In this document: in pieces, positions 10,275 to 19,317 of the stretch
Layout of the letters: each line of letters opens with the position of its first letter
Numbering within the stretch: position 1 is the stretch's first letter
Assembly (NCBI RefSeq): GCF_003574655.1
Contig: NZ_QNUM01000003.1
Coordinates: 310,001 to 374,000 of the forward strand
DNA length: 64,000 nt
DNA from: Cohaesibacter haloalkalitolerans
Lineage (GTDB): Bacteria > Pseudomonadota > Alphaproteobacteria > Rhizobiales > Cohaesibacteraceae
Direction of reading: 5' to 3'
Translations under genes and position numbers: made by a program
The notes under the pieces: model-generated
Told to the model about the DNA's origin: nothing
Database searches by the model: none
What the model saw: only the letters and a program-made list of their open reading frames with translations

Positions 10275-11531
10275 ATGACCGCCTTCAAATCCGAATTTCT
10301 ACACACTTTGAGTGAGCGCGGCTTCATTCATCAGTGCTCAGACCCGGAAGGGTTGGACAAACTCTTTAGCTCGGAGACGGTAACTGCTTATGTGGGCTAC
10401 GACTGCACGGCTCCGTCTGTCCATGTGGGCAACCTCGTCTCGATGATGATCCTGCACTGGATGCAGAAAACCGGCCACCGCCCGATCGCCCTGATGGGCG
10501 GCGGCACCACCATGGTCGGCGATCCGTCCGGCCGTGATGAAACCCGCCAGCTTCTGACCCCGGAAAAGATCCAGTCCAACAAGGAAAGCATCCGCGAGGT
10601 TTTCTCCAAATTGCTCGACTTCGGCGACGGCCCGACCGACGCCATTCAGGAAGACAATGCCCGCTGGCTGCTCGAACTCAACTATGTCGAATTCCTGCGC
10701 GACATCGGCTCCCGCGTTTCGGTCAACCAGATGCTGGCCCGAGATTCCGTCCGTCTGCGTCTTGAACGCGAACAGGCCCTGAGCTTCCTCGAATTCAACT
10801 ACATGCTCCTGCAGGCCTACGACTACACCCAGCTCAACAAGCTCTATGGCTGCCGCCTGCAGATGGGCGGGTCCGACCAGTGGGGCAACATCGTCTCGGG
10901 TATCGACCTCTGCCGCCGCATCAACAATGCCGAATGCTTTGCCCTCACCGTGCCGCTGATCACCAAGTCCGACGGCTCCAAGATGGGCAAGTCCGTCTCC
11001 GGCGCCATCTGGCTGCGTGGCGACATGTACAGCCCTTATGACTACTGGCAGTTCTGGCGCAACGTCTCCGACGCCGACGTCGGTCGCTTCCTCAAGCTCT
11101 ACACCACGCTGCCGATGGACGAAATCCGTCGTCTGGAAGCCCTGCAGGGCAACGAGCTGAACGAAGCCAAGAAGATTCTGGCAACCGAAGCAACTGCGCT
11201 CATTCACAGCCGCATCGACGCCGACAACGCCGCCGAGACCGCCTTCAAGACTTTCGAGGCTGGCCAGGCTGCAGAAGCCAACCTGCCTACCATCGAAGTC
11301 TCTTCCAGTGAGCTTGAAGCTGGCATTGGCATTCTGGCCGCCTTCGTCAATGCTGGCCTTGCGAAATCCAACGGCGAAGCCCGCCGCTCCATCAAGGGCG
11401 GCGCCCTGAAGCTCAATGATGACACCGTGACCGACGACAGCCTGGTGCTGACAAAGGCTCACCTCAATGAAGACGGCGTCATCAAGCTCTCCATGGGCAA
11501 GAAGAAACACGTCCTGCTGAAGCTCTCCTGA
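10275..11531 (+). CDS. tyrS: Tyrosyl-tRNA synthetase
   Basis: A 418-residue class I aminoacyl-tRNA synthetase that charges tRNA-Tyr. The HIGH-like motif is HVGNLVSM and the KMSKS-like motif is SKMGKSVSG. The tyrosine pocket marks [20 protein letters not shown] are present, and a C-terminal S4 RNA-binding domain begins near residue 350. The ATG at 10275 is preceded by AAGGAGAAAAG; an upstream in-frame start would add 35 residues with no family match. It ends 65 bases before a strong terminator. Confidence 0.97.
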   Translation: MTAFKSEFLHTLSERGFIHQCSDPEGLDKLFSSETVTAYVGYDCTAPSVHVGNLVSMMILHWMQKTGHRPIALMGGGTTMVGDPSGRDETRQLLTPEKIQSNKESIREVFSKLLDFGDGPTDAIQEDNARWLLELNYVEFLRDIGSRVSVNQMLARDSVRLRLEREQALSFLEFNYMLLQAYDYTQLNKLYGCRLQMGGSDQWGNIVSGIDLCRRINNAECFALTVPLITKSDGSKMGKSVSGAIWLRGDMYSPYDYWQFWRNVSDADVGRFLKLYTTLPMDEIRRLEALQGNELNEAKKILATEATALIHSRIDADNAAETAFKTFEAGQAAEANLPTIEVSSSELEAGIGILAAFVNAGLAKSNGEARRSIKGGALKLNDDTVTDDSLVLTKAHLNEDGVIKLSMGKKKHVLLKLS

Positions 11532-11595
11532 GCTCAACCACTGGCGCCTCCTGCAAAAAGCCGACTTCCAGTGAGGAAAGAACCAGACATGAAAA

Positions 11596-11620
11596 AGGCT
11601 CCCGCAAGGGAGCCTTTTTT
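11596..11620 (+). terminator. Rho-independent terminator of tyrS
   Basis: AGGCTCCC, a four-base GCAA loop and GGGAGCCT are followed by a run of five T. The A-run before the stem lets it also act on the opposite strand, where the AsmA-like gene ends 60 bases away. Confidence 0.93.
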
Positions 11621-11682
11621 GTTTGCTTCGCAAGGACGGCAAAAGCGGTAGCTGCCTTCCTCCCTCCCTGTAAGAGAGGCCA

Positions 11683-14600
11683 TCAAAACTCGAATATCTT
11701 GCGGAACACGCCCGGTGCCAGCAGCGAGGCAGGATTGACGATCAGCGTCGGGTTGGCCATGTTTCCCTTCACCACATAGGTAATGCCCAGCAGCCCCTCA
11801 TTCTTGCGGTTGCCAAGCGCCCGCCCAATCACCGGCAGGCGACTGAAGATATTGTTGACCTTGTAGGCGGGTATATAAGTTCCCGAGACATTGAGGTTGC
11901 GCGACTTCATGTCGATGGACCCGTCCACCGTCGCGCCCAGCACCGGTCCCTTGAGGATGCCGCGGCTGATGTCGAACAGGCCATTCTCGCCAGAGTATTG
12001 CACGGAGAAGGAATCAAACCCGCTGTCGACATTCTGCGTCGAAGACTTCGACGACTGGCGCTTCTCCACCTGGCCGCTGATCTGAAAGTCCTTGAGGAAC
12101 AGCGACCCGGCAATCGTGTCGATGCCCTTTTGCAGCGCGACCGACAGCGCGAGCTGACCGCCGACAACCCGATCCACCACCCCGAGAAAGCGGAACAGCG
12201 CCCCGGCATCAAGCGCCTCGATATGCAGGGTCGGATATTTCTCCTTCGTGGTGGTCACCTCAAGCATGCTCGTTCCATTGAGTGCACCCCGTACATCGAC
12301 CTGCCTGATTTGCCCGCTGGCGATTTCCGCGCTCGCGCTAAACCCAGAGATAGCCTGACCGGACAAGCCGATCACCCGCTTGATTTCCGCATTGAGGATG
12401 ACGCTTTCCCTGGATTCATCCTTCTTTTCCTTCGAAATGAACGGACTGCCCATCAGCTTGCCACGCAAATCAAGCACATCGCCAGAGACGGCTATGCGAT
12501 AAGGTCCCTGCCCGTTGCGGGTCACATCCAGCGCCAGCCGGTCACCGCGGCTGAGTTCCAGACGGGTAAGCTTGAGGGCTTGCAGCCCATCGTCCTTGCT
12601 GATCTCAACCGAACCCTCGGCTTCGAAGCCATCGCCCGAAACGGCCAGATCCTTGACCTCAAAATGATCGCCACGATCTATAAGCTCAAACTTTGCCGCA
12701 CCCCGGACGTTCGGCTTCTTGCTCCAGCCCAGCTCGTTGAGATCCAGCTCGGCCTTGGTCAGATCCGCTTCCACCTTTATAACCTTGGGAGCATCGCTGC
12801 TCTGCGTCGCCCGGACGGAAGTCGCCCCTCTCAGCCATTCATCAAGCCCGAGCCCCAATCGCTTCCTGTCGGCATCAGTCAACAGCAGATCAAAGCTCGA
12901 GGACGTCACAACCTTGCTGTCGCTCGAGGAAGACAGATCGAGCGCCGCACTGATCCCGTCAATGGTCGCCAGTCCCTTGATGTCCATGCGATCACCATCG
13001 GTATTGATGACCACGTCCGCACCAGCCACCTCATGGCCGCGCAAGGGCACCTTGCTCGCCACATCCTTGAGGGTGATCTGCGCATCATAATGCACGTCGT
13101 CCAGCGTCAGGGGATCGATGAAGGGGAAGCTCAGTCGCACCTTGGCGCTCGCTGTTCCACTCAGATCCGAAGCCTTCTGCTTTTCCTTTTTGAGGGTGTT
13201 GAGCGGCTCACTGTCGATGATTTCACCAAACGCCACAGCACTGCCTTCACCTTCCAGCGAGACGATGCCGGTTGCCGGCTTCTGGGAATGATCGGGAATC
13301 TCGAACCGACCGTTACTGACAGGGAAGAACAGACCGCTTTTGGTCACGAACCGCCCCGCATCAATCGAGGTCTGGAATGTGCGGCCCGTCACCGTTCCCT
13401 TGCCCGCCAGCTGGTTGCTGGACGGCAGGTCGCCAAATTCCTTCAGGCTGACATCCTCATAGCCGAACGATCCCTTGACAGCGTCGTCAGGCAGCACAAG
13501 GCGCCCCTCTTCATTGCGCGCAAACATGCTTTCGGTCAGGGCGAGATCAAACCGGCCACCGGTGGTGCGCCCACCCTGAAGATGGTTCAGCAGCCACCTG
13601 CGCGCGCCATTGGCGATATTCACCGGCCACATGTGCAACAACAGATCGTAAGGCATGGCGGAAATGTCAAAGCCCATATTGAGGGCGACCTCGCCATCGA
13701 CCTGAGAAATCGTTCCGCTGCCATGCAGGCTACCTTCATTCGCCACCATGCGGAAATCATCAACCGTGGCGATGCCGCTCTTGCGCTCGATATGGGCAAG
13801 CAGCAGGATCTGCTGCAACATACGGCTTGGATGAGGATTGTCCCGGGCGGCAAGCTTTATGTTGTTGGCCTCCACCTGCACCTGGATGTTGCCATCTTCT
13901 GTCTCAGGCCAGACAATGACACCCCGAAATGCCCCGCCGGTCTCACCAAACAGCACATGGCTGTCCGACAGACGCAGCATCCGCTTTTCCGGCACCCAGT
14001 CAAACCGCAGCATGGCGCTGTTGAGATAGGCCTCATCTTTCTCGCCGAATTCCAGCAACCCCTCGCCGACATTAAGCACCATCTTCACACCGGAAAGCGC
14101 ATCCTTGTCGTTGAAATCCAGTTGCGCCCGCCCGGCAAAGGCAGAGCTGAAATTGAAATTGACGGTTTCATCAGAGAAGCGCGGCAAAAGATCCGGAAGC
14201 GAAATATTCTCGAAAACCAGCTGAACCGAACGTCCGCCACCATTGGCCTCGGACGATGTCAGCGGCGTTTCCCCCATCGCCGAATGAATACGGCCATGGC
14301 GCCCATCATAGGCAAAATCGATCCGCCAGAGGCTGTCTTCCTCTCCCAGCGGGTTATAGGCGAAGGCCACATTCCTGTAGATCTTGTGCTTGTTCAGCAC
14401 ATCATCGTGGAAGGTGATCTCCGTGTTGCGGATCAGGATCTGCGGCGGCCGCCGATCCAGATCCTCATCAGCCAGCGGCTTGAGCGCCCGGCGCATGGCA
14501 TTGATGGCCGACACGAACTGTGGCTCATTGGGGTCATAAAGCCGCGTTTCGGGAACAGCCCTGCTGCTCAGCACACTCGGATCCTGCCCGGCGATCAGCA

Positions 14601-15093
14601 ATCGCCCGGTCTGGTCGCGCCAGACCTTCACCGACATGCTCAGAATAATGATGCTCTTGGCGCGAATCTGCTGTTGCACCAGTGCAAGAAGATCGAGCTC
14701 GAGATCAATCTTGGGCGCCGAAAGAAGTTCCTCATCACCCTCGGACAGCGCCACATGACTGAGCTGCAACGACAGCCTTCCATTCTCGGAAAGCCCAATC
14801 ATCACGTCCTCGATCTGAAGGTCCTGGCCTGCGGGAAGAGTCGTCTTGACCAGATTTTCCACCTGATCACGCAGCCCGCTGATCGAGAGAGGCGCGTAAT
14901 AGAGACGCAGCGCCAATCCCCCAAGCAGCAGCGCAACGATCACCACCAGCGCAATCAGGGCGATCATGATGCGTCGCTTGGCTTTCGAAGGTTTCCTGAT
15001 AACGGCGGGGGCAGAGGAAGACAGATCGGATGCAGCCTTGTCCTGCGCGGAAGGATGCTCGTTATCCGGCGGCGTCTCCAAGCGATCAGTCAA
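11683..15093 (-). CDS. AsmA-like / DUF3971 (YhdP-like) envelope protein
   Basis: A large inner-membrane-anchored protein of about 1136 residues. A single membrane helix lies near residues 40-70 (ALIALVVIVALLLGGLALRL). A long periplasmic beta-rich body follows, then the AsmA-like C-terminal region ending near NIFSRLPVIGRALGNRKNEG. This is the YhdP/TamB/AsmA superfamily, whose members are bridge-like proteins implicated in phospholipid transport to the outer membrane; that role is established for E. coli homologues and inferred here. Earlier in-frame ATG starts add a basic tail without a ribosome-binding site. A TTG at 15093 is preceded by GGAGG at nine bases, so I chose it; the start is the least certain part. 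Confidence 0.85.
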   Translation of the reverse strand: MTDRLETPPDNEHPSAQDKAASDLSSSAPAVIRKPSKAKRRIMIALIALVVIVALLLGGLALRLYYAPLSISGLRDQVENLVKTTLPAGQDLQIEDVMIGLSENGRLSLQLSHVALSEGDEELLSAPKIDLELDLLALVQQQIRAKSIIILSMSVKVWRDQTGRLLIAGQDPSVLSSRAVPETRLYDPNEPQFVSAINAMRRALKPLADEDLDRRPPQILIRNTEITFHDDVLNKHKIYRNVAFAYNPLGEEDSLWRIDFAYDGRHGRIHSAMGETPLTSSEANGGGRSVQLVFENISLPDLLPRFSDETVNFNFSSAFAGRAQLDFNDKDALSGVKMVLNVGEGLLEFGEKDEAYLNSAMLRFDWVPEKRMLRLSDSHVLFGETGGAFRGVIVWPETEDGNIQVQVEANNIKLAARDNPHPSRMLQQILLLAHIERKSGIATVDDFRMVANEGSLHGSGTISQVDGEVALNMGFDISAMPYDLLLHMWPVNIANGARRWLLNHLQGGRTTGGRFDLALTESMFARNEEGRLVLPDDAVKGSFGYEDVSLKEFGDLPSSNQLAGKGTVTGRTFQTSIDAGRFVTKSGLFFPVSNGRFEIPDHSQKPATGIVSLEGEGSAVAFGEIIDSEPLNTLKKEKQKASDLSGTASAKVRLSFPFIDPLTLDDVHYDAQITLKDVASKVPLRGHEVAGADVVINTDGDRMDIKGLATIDGISAALDLSSSSDSKVVTSSSFDLLLTDADRKRLGLGLDEWLRGATSVRATQSSDAPKVIKVEADLTKAELDLNELGWSKKPNVRGAAKFELIDRGDHFEVKDLAVSGDGFEAEGSVEISKDDGLQALKLTRLELSRGDRLALDVTRNGQGPYRIAVSGDVLDLRGKLMGSPFISKEKKDESRESVILNAEIKRVIGLSGQAISGFSASAEIASGQIRQVDVRGALNGTSMLEVTTTKEKYPTLHIEALDAGALFRFLGVVDRVVGGQLALSVALQKGIDTIAGSLFLKDFQISGQVEKRQSSKSSTQNVDSGFDSFSVQYSGENGLFDISRGILKGPVLGATVDGSIDMKSRNLNVSGTYIPAYKVNNIFSRLPVIGRALGNRKNEGLLGITYVVKGNMANPTLIVNPASLLAPGVFRKIFEF

Positions 15094-15371
15094 AGTAACA
15101 TGCCTCCCTATGCACTTCAGTTTCAGTCCCGAACGCCCATGTCGTCCGACCACATTACCCAGACTGCCCCTTGTCCTGTTAGGCCAGATTCGGGTACCCC
15201 ACAAGAGCTTTCTAAGTCGCAGAAGCCCGGGACGAGGAAATTTTTCTCTTCACCGCAACAGGCCAATCGCCCTATGATCTGCGGTGGTGCGAACATCGTG
15301 CGATCGGTCAAAGCCCCGACCGCCCCGTGTCAGGTTACCTAGACCGCACAAAAGAGACGAAAGGATGACCC

Positions 15372-15857
15372 ATGGCTGAAACGAACACAAATCCGGAAAC
15401 AGGCGATCTTGCCCCTGACTTCACCCTGAAAACCAACGGGGACGGCGAGATTTCCCTCAGCGCCTGCGAGGGCAAGCCGATCGTCCTCTACTTTTATCCC
15501 AAGGATAACACCCCCGGCTGCACCATCGAAGCTGTAGACTTCAGCGCCCTGTCCGCCGAATTCTCAAAACTCGGCGCCCTGATCATCGGTGTCTCGCCAG
15601 ACAGCGTGCAGAAGCATGACAATTTCATTGCAAAGCATGATCTCTCCATCGTGCTGGCCTCCGATCCAGATACTGCCGTTTGCCAAGCCTATGGCGTGTG
15701 GGTTGAAAAGTCGATGTACGGCAAGACCTACATGGGCGTTGAACGCAGCACATTCCTGATCGATAGCACTGGCAAGATCGCCAACAGCTGGCGAAAGGTG
15801 AAGGTCAAGAATCATGCGGTTGAAGTTCTCGAAGCCGTCAAAGGCCTTGATGCCTGA
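15372..15857 (+). CDS. bcp: Thioredoxin-dependent peroxiredoxin (Bcp/PrxQ type)
   Basis: A 161-residue peroxiredoxin that reduces H2O2 and organic hydroperoxides in the cytosol. The peroxidatic cysteine is C50 in KDNTPGCTIEA. Most Bcp proteins have a resolving cysteine five residues later; here that position is V55. Other cysteines are C32 and C104, so it may be a one-cysteine enzyme or use an unusual resolving residue. AAAGGA lies six bases before the ATG. It is divergent from the AsmA-like gene, a neighbourhood often seen in rhizobia. No clear terminator follows. Confidence 0.93.
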   Translation: MAETNTNPETGDLAPDFTLKTNGDGEISLSACEGKPIVLYFYPKDNTPGCTIEAVDFSALSAEFSKLGALIIGVSPDSVQKHDNFIAKHDLSIVLASDPDTAVCQAYGVWVEKSMYGKTYMGVERSTFLIDSTGKIANSWRKVKVKNHAVEVLEAVKGLDA

Positions 15858-16139
15858 GACTGCGTCTTAGACGGCGTCTGGGACGGCGTCCGAGATGGTG
15901 CCCAGGATGGACGCCTGAGGAAAGACCCGCATTCGCCCATTACGACAATGACGCTGGAGCATCATCCACCCAGCGTCCATCCTTGCCCGTTAACCACGTT
16001 GATTTTGCCTAAATCAGCAGAATACCAAGGCTTTCAGCGCTCCACCCCGCCTCTGTAGACAGTTGTTTAAACGAAATATTAACCATATTCGCTGTGTAAT
16101 GGATTCCAGTTGAGAGTCTGTGTATTGGCTGGATGTTGA

Positions 16140-17645
16140 ATGCTGTCTGGAGCAAGAAGTAGAGAGTTCGGGCGCCGCAAGGAACCACATCGCATCATCA
16201 TCGCCCATGGCGATGTTGTGCAGGACTTTGTCGTTCGTCCATGGATCATGTCGAGCCTCGCCTTTCTCGGCGTCGTTTTCAGCGTGCTCTACCTTTCGGC
16301 CACTGCCTATCTTGTCTTCCGTGACGAAATCATCACCTTCTCGCGCTCAGAACAGGCGCAGATGCAAAGCGAATATGAAGACCGCATTGCCCAGTTGCGA
16401 AGCCAGATCGACCGCATCGCCAGCCGCCAGATGCTGGACCAGCAGGCGCTGCAAAGCCATGTCCAGACCCTGATGCAGAAACAGGCCGACTTCGAGGCCT
16501 ATTCCTCCGTTCTCGAACCGATCATAACCAAGGCCCGCAAGGCTGGACTGCCCATTCGCTCCGAGCTGAAGGTTCCGCTGCCGCGGACTGCCCCTTGGCG
16601 CCAGAATGAAAAGCAGGCAGATGCAGGTCCGGCCCCCGCTAGCGGACCCAATGTTCAGGCCAGCGCCGAGCAAGACAAGCGCCTCGTGGTGGCCCAGGCA
16701 ACAGCCGACGTAACACCGGAGGCCATCTCCAGCCGCTTCAAGGAACTGACACGACTCGGCTTCCGCAGCACCAATTCCTTTACCGACGCCGCCGAAGCCA
16801 ATTCTGACAACGGCCCAGACACCGGCACGAATGAGACCTTGCCACTCTCTTCAGGCTCGGATGACATTCTCCTTGCCTCCGCATTTGATGAAGCGGACCC
16901 GTCCATCATCGACGCGCCGGAAGCCTCGCCAAATGGCAACCAGACCATCGTCAAGCTTGCGGACGCCGCAGGCAGGCTCGAGCAGGAAATGGTTGATAGC
17001 AAGGTCATTCTGCACAACCTGCTGACCGACCTCCGGTACAAGTCGAGCCGCGTCGAGCAGCGCATCGCAGCGCTTGGCATCAAGGTTGATCTGCCGGAAG
17101 AAGAAGGCGGTATCGGCGGTCCCTACATCCCCATCACCGAGGATTATGACCACGATCAGCTGGCTGAAGATGCCGAAAAGGTCGAGTTGGCACTTGATCG
17201 TTTCACCCAGTTGAAAAATCAGGTCATCAAGCTGCCCATCAGTCATCCTCTGGTTTCCGGCCATCTCAGCAGCAAATTCGGTATCCGCAAGGACCCGTTC
17301 CTTGACCGGATGTCCATGCATTCCGGCATCGATGTTGCCGACACCTATGGCTCACTCATCCGGGCTGCCGGCTTTGGCACAGTGACCTATGCTGGTCCGC
17401 GCGCCGGTTATGGCCTGATGGTAGAAGTCGATCACGGCAACGGTGTTGTCAGCCGCTACGCTCACATGAGCAAGGTGTTGGCCAATGAAGGTGAGAAGGT
17501 CACCACGGCAACCGTGCTGGGCAAGGTTGGTTCGACCGGGCGCTCCACTGGTCCACACCTGCATTTCGAGACCCGGGTTGGTGGCAAGGCCGTGAACCCC
17601 TATTCTTTCCTTATCGCAGGAAAAGAATTGCATAAGCTGATTTAG
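16140..17645 (+). CDS. M23-family peptidoglycan endopeptidase
   Basis: A 501-residue bitopic membrane protein with a C-terminal LytM/M23 metallopeptidase domain. The N-terminus FGRRKEPHRIIIAHGD followed by a membrane helix (SSLAFLGVVFSVLYLSATAY) is typical of alphaproteobacterial members. A coiled-coil region follows near residues 60-130, then a low-complexity stretch and a second helical part. The catalytic domain spans about residues 385-495, with zinc motifs HSGIDVAD and PHLHFE, so it appears active. It probably cleaves peptide cross-links in the periplasm during growth or division. GGA lies seven bases before the ATG. A CtrA-like motif occurs eight bases after its stop. Confidence 0.93.
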   Translation: MLSGARSREFGRRKEPHRIIIAHGDVVQDFVVRPWIMSSLAFLGVVFSVLYLSATAYLVFRDEIITFSRSEQAQMQSEYEDRIAQLRSQIDRIASRQMLDQQALQSHVQTLMQKQADFEAYSSVLEPIITKARKAGLPIRSELKVPLPRTAPWRQNEKQADAGPAPASGPNVQASAEQDKRLVVAQATADVTPEAISSRFKELTRLGFRSTNSFTDAAEANSDNGPDTGTNETLPLSSGSDDILLASAFDEADPSIIDAPEASPNGNQTIVKLADAAGRLEQEMVDSKVILHNLLTDLRYKSSRVEQRIAALGIKVDLPEEEGGIGGPYIPITEDYDHDQLAEDAEKVELALDRFTQLKNQVIKLPISHPLVSGHLSSKFGIRKDPFLDRMSMHSGIDVADTYGSLIRAAGFGTVTYAGPRAGYGLMVEVDHGNGVVSRYAHMSKVLANEGEKVTTATVLGKVGSTGRSTGPHLHFETRVGGKAVNPYSFLIAGKELHKLI

Positions 17646-17652
17646 GCCTATT

Positions 17653-17668
17653 TTAACTTATCCTTAAC
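17653..17668 (+). promoter_or_regulatory. Possible CtrA-type site
   Basis: TTAACTTATCCTTAAC fits the full CtrA consensus TTAA-N7-TTAAC. By simple arithmetic about half a match is expected by chance in 64 kb on two strands. It matters only because it sits just upstream of the candidate RNA at 17685 and not before any protein gene. Confidence 0.3.
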
Positions 17669-17684
17669 ACTTCCTTTTGCTTTC

Positions 17685-18008
17685 AATCTCCATCACCAGA
17701 CAGCGCCCGCCCAATGGCTCCATTTTCTTTCCGCCAGCATTGGTGTGAAAACGACGACTCGTGCTCTTCTGTCTGGAGTTGCCACAGACCTCGTTGGTTG
17801 CCCGCCGCGTGGATATGGCGTAATCGGCGATGGTAAATCCGAACCCTAAAATCCTCCTCATTTGGGCTCCAAACCACGCCAATGGTTCAAGTGAGGCGGT
17901 TTCTTGCCGAAATCGTGGAACCTGCCCAGTTCTCCGCCGTAGGTGGAGTTGGAGGTGGAGATTTACTGTAGATACAAAAATGGCCCGAACCGGAAACCGG
18001 TTCGGGCC
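17685..18008 (+). ncRNA. Candidate structured RNA of unknown family
   Basis: The gap between the convergent M23 gene and prfB can close on itself. Bases 17685-17697 pair with 17951-17963 at 12 of 13 positions, one being G-U. An inner helix pairs 17853-17864 with 17888-17899 at 11 of 12 positions. A perfect 12-base terminator stem ends the unit at 17982-18008. No convincing protein is encoded on either strand. I could not match it to tmRNA, RNase P, SRP or 6S RNA by eye. Plus-strand orientation is inferred from the terminator and upstream motif; transcription is unproven, and part of the pairing could reflect a long 3' UTR. Confidence 0.4.
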
Positions 18009-18012
18009 TTTT
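17982..18012. terminator. Bidirectional terminator
   Basis: GGCCCGAACCGG, an AAA loop and CCGGTTCGGGCC make a perfect 12-base stem, followed by TTTT on the plus strand and, on the minus strand, by ATTTTTG. It serves prfB from the right and whatever is transcribed from the left. Confidence 0.93.
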
Positions 18013-18060
18013 CAATTTCAGAAAGACAACAGAGCGGCCGCACTGGATCAGGGCTCCGCC

Positions 18061-19192
18061 CTAGACCAGATCTTCGACCTCAGCCCCTTCCGTGCCATAG
18101 GCACGCTGCGCCAAAGCGGCTTCCATGTAAGGCGTTAGCGCTCCATCGAGCACATCCTGAGGGCTGGTGCTTTCCACACCGGTGCGCAAATCCTTGACCA
18201 GCTGATAGGGCTGAAGGACATAGGACCGGATCTGATGCCCCCACCCGATATCGGTCTTGGATGCATTCTCGGCACTCGCCTTGTCCTCACGGATCTGCAA
18301 CTCGCGCTCATAGAGACGCGCCCGCAACATGTCCCAGGCCTGAGCCCGGTTCTTGTGCTGGCTGCGCTCGTTCTGACACTGAACCACAATCCCCGTCGGA
18401 TAGTGCGTTATGCGGACAGCCGAGTCGGTCGTGTTGACATGCTGGCCACCAGCACCGGAGGCGCGGTAGGTATCGATGCGGCAATCACTCTCGTTGATTT
18501 CAATCTCGATCGTGTCGTCGATCACCGGATAGACCCAGACGGAGGAGAATGACGTATGACGCCGCGCCTGACTGTCGAACGGCGAGATGCGCACCAGACG
18601 ATGCACACCGGATTCGGTCTTGGCCCAGCCATAGGCATTCTCGCCCTTGACCATGATGGTCGCAGCCTTGATGCCAGCCTCTTCACCGGCAGTGACTTCA
18701 AGCACATCCACCTTGAACCCGGCCTTCTCGGCCCAGCGGGTATACATGCGCAGCAACATGGAGGCCCAATCCTGGCTCTCCGTACCACCCGCACCGGAAT
18801 GCACTTCGATATAGCAGTCCATTCCGTCAGCCTCGCCCGAGAGCATCGTCTCGATCTGCTGGCGTGAAATGTCTTTCAGAAGGGCATGCAGGGTCTGTTC
18901 TGCATCAGTGATCACATCCTGATCCCCTTCCATCTCGCCCAGTTCGATAAGCTCGATGGAATCATTGAGATCCTGATTGGCCTTGAGATAGCCATTGATC
19001 GCCGTCTCCAGCTTCTGGCGCTCCTGCATCAGCTTCTGGGCATTCTGAGGATCATTCCAAAGGTTGGGATCTTCGGCGAGGTTATTCAGTTCAAGAAGGC
19101 GTTTCTGGGCAACATCCCAGTCAAAGATGCCTCCTCAGCAGAGCAAGACCCTGCTTGATTTCGTCGACTACATTCTGGATTTCTGCGCGCAT
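18061..19192 (-). CDS. prfB: Peptide chain release factor 2 (programmed +1 frameshift)
   Basis: RF2 recognises UGA and UAA stop codons. The gene is in two frames. The ATG at 19192-19190 opens [15 protein letters not shown] and reaches an in-frame TGA as codon 24. A +1 slip at CTT-TGA-C (19126-19120) joins the second frame, which runs to 18061. The product is 376 residues, the usual alphaproteobacterial length. The second frame holds the RF2 anticodon tripeptide SPF in [15 protein letters not shown] and the catalytic GGQ in [10 protein letters not shown]. An internal Shine-Dalgarno AGGAGG lies three bases before CTT, the classic stimulator. Low RF2 favours slippage, so the gene is autoregulated. 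A start inside the second frame alone would lose about 54 residues and is not the real start. Confidence 0.96.
19120..19135 (-). promoter_or_regulatory. RF2 programmed +1 frameshift site
   Basis: On the minus strand the order is AGGAGG, CAT, CTT, TGA, C. This is the standard RF2 recoding signal: an SD-like hexamer three bases before the slippery CTT codon, a UGA stop and a following C that weakens termination. All elements are seen directly. Confidence 0.96.
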
Positions 19193-19317
19193 GCGGTTCT
19201 CTTTATTCGTAACGGAGAGGATGGACAAGCCGCCCCCGGTCTCAAAAGCAATTCATCTGACGACAAAGCGGACGCAAGTCTGGCTGCATCCGCTTCGTCA
19301 GCATTGTCTATCGGGCT

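Noticed and set aside
11998-15342. A 1114-codon open frame on the plus strand opposite the AsmA-like gene
   Set aside because: It is antisense to a gene with clear family motifs and a membrane anchor. GC-rich codon use in the real gene leaves the opposite frame open; the antisense protein has no recognisable domain.
15868-15895. Short GACGGCGTC direct repeats after bcp
   Set aside because: Two imperfect 12-base copies in GC-rich spacer; no stem with a T-run, no known motif.
17664-17882. Small minus-strand frames in the gap before prfB
   Set aside because: The 72- and 64-codon frames overlap each other, have no convincing ribosome-binding site or family match, and lie in sequence better explained by RNA pairing.
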